From Wuchereria bancrofti (taxonomy: Eukaryota; Nematoda; Chromadorea; Rhabditida; Onchocercidae), in the NCBI GenBank assembly GCA_005281725.1, contig SSBO01000007.1, positions 1,556,402-1,620,401 of the forward strand: DNA of 64,000 nt. The letters run 5' to 3'. Shown here piece after piece: positions 38,222 to 49,686 of this stretch; the stretch's first letter is position 1, and every line of letters begins with the position of its first letter. Below the pieces are notes generated by a model, which saw nothing but the letters and a program-made list of their open reading frames with translations, was not told where the DNA came from and did not search any database. The translations under genes and the position numbers were made by a program.

Positions 38222-39055
38222 GAAATTGAATTGAACTTCGTATTGTACTTTTTCTATTGACTGCCCCGAGTTTATCTTGCAGTACTTTTTTGCTTGTATG
38301 TTTCATTCAGTGATTTCCTTCTTTGTTTTGGTAATTTGTTTTTACAGTCCATTGTTGGTTACGTTCCATATTTGTAAGATTAAAACTTCTTTGTTGATTT
38401 TCTCGTTATTGAAAGGTAAATAGCTTTAATGGTAATGAATCGTTGTTATTGTATCATCCTGAGGTCATAACTTGGATTTATATTTTAAGGGGATGACGCT
38501 TGGTAATGAGCACTCAGTTCTCGAGATAATTTGTACTGTTGAATTTGATTTTTTTTTTTATTCGTCGTATTTTGTATTCTGTGAAATGATATATGCTAAA
38601 TTGAATCGTCCTTCCATAACGAATAAAGTTTAAACTGGTTGAATGTGAAAGTTTTTCTTACAAAGCTTAGATTTGCTATGTTCTGTATTTAGGCTGTTTT
38701 TGTTGTCTTAATGTTTGTCCAACAAATAGAAAGTCATAAAGACTTTCTATAATTTCCTTCGCGCCCTTCCGTAATGCTAAATTTTGTTCGAAGTACATTT
38801 TAATGACTCAAATCAGTCCAATCGTATGAGCGGTGTACCCATTTCTCTGCGAACTTTCTCGTTCGGTCTCAAAAAGATTCTGCACATCTGTGTTTTCATT
38901 TATCATAATTAAATATTGAGTTTCTCAACCAGTAGGTAAGATTTTCGAATGGCTTGAATAAATAAGCAATTCAAGCATATCAGCCCTTACTATTCGTGTA
39001 TTGCTATATGTCAAAGTACTATGCTTTATTGCTTGCCTTCCAGGATATTCGGACA
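38222..39055. other. DUS1L 3' UTR and spacer before PSMB4
   Basis: AATAAA at 38622-38627 is a good poly(A) signal for DUS1L, giving a 3' UTR of about 0.4 kb. The rest holds no gene. A CCTTCCAG acceptor at 39036-39043, 12 bases before the PSMB4 ATG, looks like a trans-splice site. Confidence 0.6.
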
Positions 39056-40559
39056 ATGTATGCTCAAAAGAGTTTGTCATTTTCGGAAGTCGAAGCAACC
39101 GTGTAAGTTCTTTTATCATCGTGGTGATTAGATGATCTATTTTATCAGGGGAAGATGCATTTACAAAAAAGACTTGGAATTTTTTAAAAAAGTAAATGTA
39201 TTATAGGAATATGATGCATCTTAAACATTTATATGAAAGTTTTAAGGCATTGGTCAGTTATTGAATTTCAATTTTTATGTAACAGTTGGTTGAGCTTCCT
39301 GCTTCTTTTTCAGAAATCCAACATGTACCGGAACATCGGTTTGTGCATTGGCATATGATGGTGGTGTTGCCGTGATGAGCGATCGTCTTGTTTCGTACGG
39401 TAAAACGGCTCAATACCGCCATATAACTCGACAGTATCGTGTGAATAATCGTGTCATTATTGCTTTCGGTGGTGATCATGCTGATTTCCAGTGGTTGCAA
39501 AATGTCATTGAAAGACAAGTTCTCCACTTTTTTTTTTTTTGAAAAAGTTTAGAAATTATCGTCCTAGTCTAGCTCGCTTTAAAGTACTCACTGAAAACAA
39601 AAGCACGTTCTTTCTTTGGAATAACTTTTTGATTTCAAATTAATACGATTAAGGTTACTAATTTTTTGTGCAGACGTGTGAGCTGAAATCACATGATCCT
39701 AATGCTGATCTAAGTCCAAAAATGTTGCACGGCTTTCTGACATCGCTTCTTTATTATCGTCGTACACGAATGAATCCACTTTGGAACACATTGGTAGTTG
39801 CTGGATTGCAAACCCAAAACGATCATCTTGAACCGTTTATTGGTGTTATCACTTCTAGGTATCTGTTTTCAAGTATTTTATATATTTTTAGTATACAGAT
39901 CAATTGTGTCTGGTACCTTTAAATTCAATAAACAACTCCTGTCAAAAAAATTTTTAAAAATACGTTCCCTGAATTCTTATATTCTTCGAGTTTTTCTTTT
40001 TTTTTTTCTTCTGTTCAAAAAAATTAAACCGTTTTTAGTCGATGAAACTGCAGTTATTTTTCTTTCAGGGGAGTGGCTTATCGGACAAGAAGTGTTGCGA
40101 CCGGTATGGGTGCTATGCTGCTAAATCAGGTCATTGAGACAGAACAACGAAAAAACGATGGTAAATTATCAAAAGAACAGGTATTTTTGATAGATTTTTT
40201 GGGGACTGGAATTGCTTAGACTAAACGTAAAAGTCTAGAACGTCTTGTGTTTCGGAAGTTATTTTACTGAATACTGTAGAAAATTGCATTGAAGTAAGTT
40301 CAAAACTTCCTTGCAGGCTATTGACATATTGCGTAAAAGTCTAGAACTAAGTATTTATCATGATTGCGTTGCTGACAACGAATTCGAAATTTCGACTGTT
40401 GACAAAGATGGTGTTCAGTTGGGAGTGCCGGAGGTAAATGTCTAATGAAGATATTTTTTTAGTTTGCTGAACTTTATTTTTTTTTTTGTGGAAAACTTTT
40501 TATTTCAGTTTATTGCTGGAAACTGGGATATTGCGGAATACAATTGTGATTATCAGTGA
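39056..40559 (+). CDS. pbs-7: 20S proteasome beta subunit PSMB4 (pbs-7 in C. elegans nomenclature)
   Basis: Six exons: 39056-39102, 39314-39518, 39674-39858, 40069-40180, 40317-40433 and 40509-40559, giving 238 aa with all phases matching. [59 protein letters not shown] and the end [10 protein letters not shown] match the PSMB4 pattern (human NPMVTGTSV, MRVNN, SGDYADFQYL, KMNPLWNT, TNWDIAHMI). This beta-ring subunit (yeast Pre4 position) is structural and lacks protease activity. The propeptide is short, about 15-19 residues against about 45 in human. It lies 0.8 kb downstream of DUS1L on the same strand, with its own acceptor just before the ATG. Confidence 0.95.
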
Positions 40560-42386
40560 TACAGTGATTTCTGAAATTTTGTTTTGAAGCGTTATAATTC
40601 TGAAATATTTGAATTGATTCATAAAAGATCCAAAAGGTTGACTTTCATAAATGAATTTCTTCACGGAATGAGTTCAGTCACAACAGTTGCAAATAATTTC
40701 AATTTCGTTGTTGGGATATCTGCTTTATGATGTTGGTGATTCAGTAACAATCAGTAAAATGCATAAACTATACAAATGTAGTACTGTTTGTTATACTATT
40801 ATAATTCATCAATATATATATATATATATAATTCGATGTTAGGTGTTTCGAGTGCATACAATGACCCAAAATGAGTTCATAAAATAATATTTCAATTTTT
40901 AAATATTTCAAAAATTCGTTTTGAACTTATATGATTTATCAAGTAAAGTTGATATGTTGCACTGGAATTTTTGTCAAGAAATTTACATCCACAGTTACGC
41001 GGAATGTTTACAGAATATAGCAAATTTCTTTTAAGGCTTTTGCATAGAAAATTTTTAGAGAATGTCGTTACTTGAATCTTAAGTACTTGCAATAAATCTT
41101 TGGTGGGATTTTGTTCACGAAATGAATTGAGTCCGCGAAAGATCACGATTTTTACTAATCATAGCTTTTGTATAATATTTAGGAAGGGAGGATTGGTGTG
41201 TAAATTGAACCTACTGGCATTGTTAAGTATCAAACTTATCGCTAGTGATTAAGGTAATTTGTGGCGTTACAAATATCATCAAAAGTAACTTGTATGGTCG
41301 GTGGGCAGTGTGTGAAAGAAGGTTTTTATGGATGAAATATATGTGTGCTGATTTTTCATAATTTAACCAATAAAATTTCGAAAATGGGACAGAAAGTTTT
41401 CTTGTTTTTTCGTTTTGTTTCGTTTTTTTTTTTAAACAGTACTGGTGAAAGGAAGACTGAAGAATTTTCTCTTGGGATAGGAGTGACGCATAAAAGGAAA
41501 AAAATTATTAGCCATTTTGCAAATCTTGCTGAAATACGATGGAGCCCTTTCTTTTTTGCTTTTTGTTAGGATGATCAATTTTTAGGAAAACTGGAAACTG
41601 TAATTGCAGAAGAGCATCTATCTTTCCGGTATGTTTTTTAAACATTAACAGCAATGTTTGGAGAAGTTCCCATTGTAAAGTCAGATATTCTGAATTTCTT
41701 TATACATGGAAATTTTATTTTTTGAAAATGAGTGTTATGTTAGTTTAATTTTGAAAAAGAATATAATCTAAAGTGTTTAGGTAAAAGAATGCTTAGATAT
41801 AGTTATGGATCTTCCCCTTAATAAACAAAGATTCAATTAAGTGATGTTAAATTTCCTTGATGAAAGTTTGTTTTGAATCAAAGAAAAAGAACAGCATGGA
41901 AGAGGAAACGATTACATAAAGGTATTTTATCACTGGTAACCGCAATAATGATCGTATTGTTGGATAAATAATGTAATTAAACAAGATAATGGATCATCAT
42001 TACATACTGACGTTTCCTGTTTTCATTTTGTGAGATAATTAGCTGATAGCAAATACAAGAAAAGATGTAGTGATAGTAGTAGTGCTTGTTGAATATTTGA
42101 AACCACTGTCATCACTTCAACAATATAGGGTAAAATTACGACAGTAGTGATGGCATAAATGACAATGCTTAATAATCACTATCATTATAGAAATACTCTA
42201 TCAACTGTATGAAGTGAATGAAATTCATTACTTTCTGTCTTTCGAATGTCCTTATGATTGAGTTTTTTGTTACGGCTGAGAGGAAACTTTAAATTTTCAA
42301 AAAAGAAAAAAAGATTTCGAGATATTCGAAATGCCAATAAGTGATTTCCTTTCCAGCTACACGAAAAAAAGGTTTATCAGTGTATC

Positions 42387-42402
42387 TGTGTGTGTGTGTG
42401 TG
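42387..42402. repeat. (TG)n microsatellite
   Basis: Eight TG units at the left end of the repeat cluster. Confidence 0.85.
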
Positions 42403-42428
42403 TAGTAAATTAGTGAATATATGCAACC

Positions 42429-42545
42429 ATTGTCATCGTCATCATTATCATCATTATTATCACCATCACCATTGCAGCAGTGGTAGTAGCGACTATTATC
42501 ATTATTATCTTCCTTAGTCATCATTTCCATTACCATTTTACCTAT
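42429..42545. repeat. Degenerate (ATC/ATT)n triplet tract
   Basis: Interrupted CAT/CATTAT units; the complementary type (GATGAT) appears on the plus strand at about 42905-42965. Confidence 0.75.
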
Positions 42546-43292
42546 CATCACTCATTACTACCTTTTCCAATCTTGTTTTTATAGGATTCATTAATTGCTG
42601 CTACTAATAGCGTAATCAGGTTCCGATGAAATATATGTGATAAATGCTCCTTTCATCATCAATTCAGAGCCTTACACTTTATTGTGTGGGTAAGCACAAC
42701 AGGTAGTCATAGACAGGTGTTATTATAGGAAGTACAATGCTGATTGCTACGGTATGGCGCTCTTTCCATCTCTTCTTTCTTCTTCTCACCTCTTCCACTC
42801 TTTTTCTGGTATTTTTGTCTTCCAAACAAAATTTTTAGAACTGAAGATAGAATGATAGAAACAAGTTGTTGTTATTGTTGTTAAAGGAGCTATTGCCAAT
42901 GTTGGTAATGCTGATGATGACGATGACAATGATGATAATGATGACGATGATGATGACAAGGATGATAGGTTCCTACTCTCACTACTCCATGTTATTATAT
43001 AACCGGTGTGTTGTTACCTCCTCCTCCTCTTCCTCCTCTTCTTCCTCCTCCTCGTCTTCCATTCTTGATGACACTTTTGTTTCCTCTCACAATTGCCATT
43101 ATGATCATTATTATCAACATTACGTTGCTATTGTCATCCACCAGTTCTCTCCGTTGACACTTTCTGCTATTTCCATTGTTACAAAATCTCTCATCATCTT
43201 ATCTTATTCACCTGCTATTTTCACATTAGCTTCTTTAGAACTTACCAAAAGCTTCAAAACTCGTTGTATGATTCCATCTGTTTAGTTTTGAA

Positions 43293-43646
43293 ATTCATTC
43301 ATTCATTCATTCATTCATTCATTCATTCATTCATTCATTCATTCATTCATTCATTCATTCATTCATTCATTCATTCATTCATTCATTCATTCATTCATTC
43401 ATTCATTCATTCATTCATTCATTCATTCATTCATTCATTCATTCATTCATTCATTCATTCATTCATTCATTCATTCATTCATTCATTCATTCATTCATTC
43501 ATTCATTCATTCATTCATTCATTCATTCATTCATTCATTCATTCATTCATTCATTCATTCATTCATTCATTCATTCATTCATTCATTCATTCATTCATTC
43601 ATTCATTCATTCATTCATTCATTCATTCATTCATTCATTCATTCAT
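43293..43646. repeat. (ATTC)n tetranucleotide array, about 88 copies
   Basis: About 354 bases of perfect ATTC repeats with no interruption visible. Because 4 is not a multiple of 3, the frame cycles through four codons (Ser-Phe-Ile-His) and gives a false 149-aa open frame. A short array of the same unit occurs at about 7537-7560. The uniformity implies recent expansion or active slippage. Confidence 0.97.
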
Positions 43647-43714
43647 CCGTCCACATCTCTGCCATCGTATCGGCCGACCGGGCATGCCTAAGGCGATTTC
43701 ACTCATACAGTGAT

Positions 43715-43778
43715 ACTATTACTACTACTACTACTACTACTACAACTACTGCTACTACTACTGCCACTACTGCTGCTA
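43715..43778. repeat. (TAC)n triplet tract with interruptions
   Basis: ACTACT units with GCT, GCC and AAC variants, about 70 bases after the ATTC array. A similar TAC/TAA tract lies at about 44188-44250. Confidence 0.85.
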
Positions 43779-44144
43779 CATTATGTTTTACGAGATAGTA
43801 TGATGATACTCGGTGTTTAGATGCGACATATGGGGAGGAATAGAACGATAGCCGCCGATCCGCTGGTGATGTAGCCTGCGGCAACCCGAAGGAAGCCATA
43901 CTTATGGGCACAAGGAGACCATCCCAATGTCATTGCATCACCGTACAACTAGAAGTCACACCATTAAAGCACCACCGATAAGAACTCGTTCTATCTTCCT
44001 TCACTCGTGTCCTACATTTCCATCCATACAAACTATCCAATTTTTTTAATAAAATAAGACCACTTTTAAGCGAATTATCTTTAATTTTCCCATTTTTCTG
44101 CAATAAAAGTTTACTCGGCTTAAGCTACTACTTAAAGCGACACA

Positions 44145-44194
44145 AATATGACACGATACTATTACTGTTATATTAATATGACACGATACTATTA
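44145..44194. repeat. 20-base direct repeat, period 30
   Basis: AATATGACACGATACTATTA occurs at 44145 and again at 44175, identical. Confidence 0.85.
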
Positions 44195-45706
44195 TTATTA
44201 TACTACTACAACTACTGCTACTACTACTAATAATAATAATATAATTACTATTACTGTCACTGTTATCAGTATAGCGGACATATATAAGTCACTGGATTGT
44301 AGAATTTCTTTTTTTCTGTCCACTTAGTACTTGATATATTGTGGATAAGTATTTTACGGTATAAAATTTTTGTTGTTAGATTAGGAAGGAGTTTGGCGCT
44401 GTGTAAGAAAGGAGAGCAAGATTATTGTATAATTTCTAATCTATTCGAAAAGTGACTCAAATACAGGCGCTAATGAGAAGTAGATAAAAAATATAAAAGC
44501 CTAGAAAAGCTTTATGTATCTTCAGTAAGTCTGAAATCAATACTTCAAAACCAAATGGTTAATCCACAACATTCATTTATTCCTAAGTCTTTACCCGTGC
44601 CAATCTATAGTAATGAAATACAGAACATTGCTGGAAATTTACTATAATTTCTTACTGGAAATCACAAAATTATGTTTCAGTAAACTACATTTAACGAAAA
44701 AAATTTATAATTCTACTTTCTCATTGCTGTACTTTTTTTTTTGGAAGAAGCGAATTTTGATGACATTTTAACGATAAAATTTATAAATCTGGCTTTGACT
44801 AGAGCTTAGGGCCAGTCAGATACCTTTTGTTCGTGAATATCAAACGAGGACAATTCTTCGCTTTAGGAGCCAAAAAAGAAAAAAAAACTAGGCAAGAAAA
44901 AAGGAAATAGTTCTGACCGATTTTTCCACAATTTTCAAAACTTCACAATAAAAAGAAATTTATGAAAATGAATCATTTTAACATCCCAAAATTCTGATTA
45001 CTGATGAAAAAAAAACATTAGTTACACATCTATAATAGCAGCAATGTTAACAATTGCTCTCTGTTATTCAAAAATGTCATTTGACGTGATTCTATATTCT
45101 TAACATATCTCCTTGCTTCTTTTTTTTTCATCATGCAATCACTATTATCAGGTTCTATCAAAACTGCAAAATTTCCCTAATAGTCCAATTCTAGTGCGCG
45201 CTTTTTTCATACAGTGCTAAAAAAGTGTTCCCCGTATGTTCATTCAAGAATTGAAGTACTTTCCAAACGATATCATATTCGATACTACTTTGCTAAAGTT
45301 AAAGTTCTACCAGTATTGATTATTGATTTTCAAAGTATCTTCTCTCCAGAACTGTCCAACTGATATGATGATCATACTGCACTAATCAGTCAGGTCGAGT
45401 CGTTTGCACTATTCAGACAGAAGTTCATCATTTGGCGATATTGCACTCGTCCCGGCCTGAGTGTTAGTTGCTGTTATTCCTTCCATTTGTTTCCCATTCC
45501 TCTGACCTTTCTTAGCGATTTTTTCAAATTCATTATTTGTAGTGATTTCATTCGAGAGCTTTTCTTGACGCCTTTTGAATAAGCTTACTTTAAAGTCTAA
45601 TTAATTTAAATACCAACAAATGAAAACCTATTCTTCATTTTGATATTTCATGCTGGAATCAGTTTATGAGTTAGCCGTGATAAGTGAAACAACCCAGGTA
45701 AGTCAT

Positions 45707-45742
45707 TTCATATTAGCATTCATATTAGCGTTCATATTAGCA
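45707..45742. repeat. Three tandem 12-mers
   Basis: TTCATATTAGCA, TTCATATTAGCG, TTCATATTAGCA lie head to tail with one difference. Confidence 0.9.
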
Positions 45743-46722
45743 CTATTAGCATTTGTCAGCAAGTAAGGAAAAGATACTTTTAGGAAGAAATACTATATTA
45801 TTAGCCTGAATCCATTATTGGGGTTCAAATGGAAAACATCCCGTAGTCCCTAGTTTACATTCCATAATTGTTGACAGTTGCAATATTTTTCATTCATTTC
45901 TGTTTTGAAAATACGACAAATCTTTACGATGCGGAAAATGATTTAAAACGAAATAATATTATTTTCAGAAAATGCTGGCACGTTCCGTTTTCTCATTTTG
46001 CTTCTTTTCTTCTTCGTAAAATCAGTGTTCGAAATTTCAGTTGGATTATTTAGCTGAAGAATACTGGCCAAAAATGAAACTCAGAAGTGATATGAAATAT
46101 TTGCTTCCTTTTGTCCTTCTATACAAGCCAATCATCTACGAACAGTTTCACTTTTCTGTTATTGTAATTTAGAATTCATAACTGTTACAGTGATACTCTA
46201 TGGTATCTTATTCAATTTATCACTACATTATCTGTTCATGCAATCTGAATGTTGAATCTGAAAGGTCTTTTAATTTTTTATCCAATTAACCCTCCTTAGT
46301 ATAAGATTGCATTTGTTAAATAATTTCAATGAATTTTTTTAACTTTAAAGTATTTTAAGTGATAACTTTATTTAATTTCCATATGAAGATTTTAAGTTAG
46401 TTCAGAAATAACTTACCGTACCATGATTTTTTTTTCATACTTACTGCCAATTGATGGAGTTATTTTTCAGATGTAGAAATTGAAAGACGATTTATCTATG
46501 GTGAATACTTTTCTGACAGATCACGAAAACCTTTCAGTCAGTGTTAATTTTGCCCTTTCCTTCTTCATTTATGATTCTACTGCCGACAGTTAAATTTGAA
46601 TTTATAAATTCCTTTTATATTTGCTTTTTATTTGATAGTTATTCGGTTAATCCTGGATAACACTGGAATAACAAGCACTTAATTTACTTTCGATTAATCA
46701 TCTAGCTCCATTTGATTACTAC

Positions 46723-46799
46723 TGACACTTATTGTTAAAGAATAACCAAAATAACAGAAGTCTACATTGACACTTATTGTTAAAGAATGACCTAAATAA
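46723..46799. repeat. 32-base direct repeat, period 45
   Basis: The unit starts TGACACTTATTGTTAAAGAA and occurs at 46723 and 46768 with two differences. Confidence 0.85.
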
Positions 46800-47985
46800 T
46801 TTGAATGACCACAGATGTCAACAGGCAATCTTATTTTTTAACCCTAAGGACTTGTATTATTGTTAGCTATGACATATCACTACAGTATGATATTAATGAT
46901 AGTAGTAACTTAATTACGCTTCCTCTTAACTTTTTACGCAAACACATTATTGTGATATCGTAATTGTTAAAGATGTGTTTTTTTTGATTGACAAATAATT
47001 TTTAGAAGCAACCGTATTATGTCTTTATATACATATATATACTGTCAGTAGATGGATTTTATTGAAATAAAGTAGTTCAATTATTTAAAGTTCTTTCTCA
47101 ACCTAATTTCTTGTTTCCCGGTTCACCGGCAAGGCTTTAAAGTCCTGTAAACATCATACTGCAAAAATTTTAAGAATTTTGAATGCTGAAATTTCTGTTC
47201 ATCTTCAGTGCAATACAGAATAAAATGCTCATCAAAAGTTTATTTCGTAACATTAATATTACACAAATAAGATGAATAAATGGGGAATGTAATAAAAAAA
47301 AATTATTTTAAAAAGTATTGAATGAAATCTGTTAAGCAAGACATAAGGAAGTACTAAATACAATTATATCGCATGAATGCAGCGTGGTAGATTGTCCGAC
47401 ATTTTTACAGTTATAAAAGCTTACTGAACAAAAAAAAAAAAAAAAAAAAACATAAAAACAAGAAAAAACAAAACAAAAATAAACTATTAAATGCCACTAA
47501 AGCACCAAAGAACGCCTTAAAGAAAAAAGTAACAAGGAAAACCGACCATATCATATATACAACAAGAGATTTGTGCGAAAGCTATAAAAAGATGAATGCC
47601 AATGTTCGATGACATATTTTCGAAAAATATTAAGATTAAAAAATAAAACTGGAAAGAGGCTTTTCGTACTAAACAGTATCTCACCTTTTAAATTTAAAAA
47701 TCTCAGCCAAAAACTTTGTTTTTACGTGAAGGACATAATAAAATTATGGATCTCAACTTTTCCAAAAATTTTTAAAAACAAATTTGCTAGAAGAGTTATT
47801 GATAACTAGGTCGATTATTATATTATTACAAGGTCGGTAAGCAATGAATTTGAGAAATTAAAGGATAAGAAAAATAAAAAACTGACTGAATAAAATCACA
47901 GTCGGACAATGTGATCTTTTCAGTTCGACTATGTACACATTGAGGCATTAACCAGTCAATTTATAATAATATGAAATTCAAAAAC

Positions 47986-48072
47986 AAGTCATTCGAAATA
48001 TCGAAAATGATATGAAAAAAGAGAATAAAAAATAAGTCATTCAAAATATCGAAAATGATTTGAAAAAAAGAA
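47986..48072. repeat. About 38-base direct repeat, period 48
   Basis: The units start AAGTCATTCGAAATATCG (47986) and AAGTCATTCAAAATATCG (48034), followed by similar GAAAATGAT-TGAAAAAA segments. Confidence 0.85.
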
Positions 48073-49116
48073 GTATGCATCACTGAGAAGACACAAAATA
48101 AAAAATCAAGCTTCCAACAAAGGTTCATGCTAAAGGACACAAGAAATTTGAGATGTGGAAAGAAGGAAAATTTTTCAAATTAGAAAGGAAGAAGGGAAAA
48201 ACAATTCCACTGGAAAATTATCTGATTTATTTTGCCACAGCTATCATATTTTGATATATAATGAAAAATAAGAAAATGAAAATAAGGATAAAAAGCATCG
48301 TTTTCCATTATAGCGTTAGACAAATTAATTTGATAGTGACTACCAGCTGATTGATAAATTAAAACGAAAGGTCAGTTTCACATAAGATATTTACAATAAT
48401 TCCAAAAAAAAATTTATTAATTCAAAAAAAGCTATACACATCCCTGAGGTTCTGATAATCTAGTAGTATCCAAAAAGAATGAAAAACATAATAAAGCGAT
48501 ACCTGAGTAGGTTAATAAAAAAGAAAGAAAGTTACAAAAAGTTCCCTGAAACACATGTGAATATTACAAACAATGTGAATTAATTAGAATAAAATTATAG
48601 ACGAAAATTTAAAAACTTTCCAAAAAAAAAAATTAGTGATACGAAAATCACTGAATATACAACATGACCGCAGGTTTATTACAAATTATGAAATTCTACG
48701 ACTTCCAAAAAAACGCAATGAAGGATTGCTAACAGCGAATCAATTGATAATCATATTTCTAAGCACCGTGTTCTTTTTGTTGCTTTCTCGAAATTGAAAA
48801 AAGCAATAAAAACGCAGAGAATATTTAGTATTTCAAGACTATTAGAAAAAAGCTAAATTTTGCTATGGTACAACCTAGCCAGCAGCAGAAAGACAGAACT
48901 CGAGATTCTGTAGCAAAATAGACCTTCCAAACCAATGTTATTAAATATTATTCAATAATAAAACGTCTTGAAAAGTACTGAAATCTCAAAACGCTTCATT
49001 GCGTTTTTAATGAACAAAGAGCCAACCTGCAGCATATGTAATTAATATATCGCAAGAATTCCATTGCCAACTAGGCTGAATTACCAAGCCTTCTACAGAT
49101 ACCAATGGTACCTTCC

Positions 49117-49686
49117 TTAAGCGCGACTTTGAACATACGCCGTAATAATGTCCATACGTTCACGAGCGTATTTCGCCATCTGATCTACGGTATATCCAGT
49201 GTAAAGGATTGCCAGCCCGATTAATCCAAGGACCGTTAATGTGGTATAGTAACGCGAGAACCGCTTGCAGTGAACAGAGAGACGTTGCTTAAGCTTTATT
49301 CCTTTGACCTTCAAGTTGCTCACATTCATCGGTTTCAGTAGGCGCATTGTTAGGGGACGATGCCGTACTCCTTTACCCGAAAATGGAAAGATCTTAACAT
49401 CCGAGTCATTTTTCGAACTGCGGTATAAAGGAACAACTTTTTTGACTTCCGCTGTTGAATCATCGAATTTCTTGATTACTGGAGAAACAGTCTTCTTTTT
49501 TGAAGACGAACGACGACCACGAGAACTTGAACGTGAATGCGGTGTACCATGGGTACTGCGACTACGACTACGAGAACGTGAAGTTTTCCGTGCTCGAGTT
49601 CGTGTCAGACTGGAATCCTTACTCCGCGGACTTTTACTGGGTGATTTTTTGTTAGATGACGACCGTTGTTTCGGTGATTTTGCCAT
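49117..49686 (-). CDS. RS-rich protein with one transmembrane segment, unknown function
   Basis: An intronless frame of 189 aa. An AAATTACAG acceptor 13 bases before the ATG (minus strand, ending at 49699) suggests trans-splicing or a 5' UTR intron. Residues 1-66 are Ser/Arg/Lys-rich with many RS and SP pairs (TSRSRSRSRS, SRSSSRGRRSSS), like SRPK/CDK substrates. A basic middle follows. One hydrophobic helix (TTLTVLGLIGLAILYTGYTV, about residues 147-167) precedes a 22-residue tail ending AYVQSRA. There is no signal peptide. An RS domain anchored in a membrane recalls the nucleoplasmic N-terminus of lamin B receptor, but the sterol-reductase part is absent. An inner nuclear membrane location is inference. 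Confidence 0.8.
   Translation of the reverse strand: MAKSPKQRSSSNKKSPSKSPRSKDSSLTRTRARKTSRSRSRSRSTHGTPHSRSSSRGRRSSSKKKTVSPVIKKFDDSTAEVKKVVPLYRSSKNDSDVKIFPFSGKGVRHRPLTMRLLKPMNVSNLKVKGIKLKQRLSVHCKRFSRYYTTLTVLGLIGLAILYTGYTVDQMAKYARERMDIITAYVQSRA

Larger units (their letters stand above)
40560..49116. other. 8.5-kb stretch without a recognised gene, rich in simple repeats
   Basis: No exon chain found. It contains AT runs (40811-40828), a TG run, TCA/ATC and TAC triplet tracts, a long ATTC array, short direct repeats (44145-44194, 45707-45742, 46723-46799, 47986-48070) and a 20-base A run (about 47431-47450). The 43264-43713 and 42866-43285 frames are microsatellite translations. A somewhat GC-richer island follows the ATTC array (about 43647-43990). 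Confidence 0.6.

Noticed and set aside
43264..43713. 149-aa open frame of repeated Ser-Phe-Ile-His
   Set aside because: Pure translation of the ATTC array; no splice, start context or conservation signal.
43699..43911. 70-aa minus-strand frame with a poly-Val end
   Set aside because: Half of it is the TAC triplet tract read in reverse; no support for the remainder.
48441..48448. TCCCTGAG, the seed of lin-4/miR-125
   Set aside because: The rest of the miRNA does not match and no complementary arm for a hairpin is nearby.
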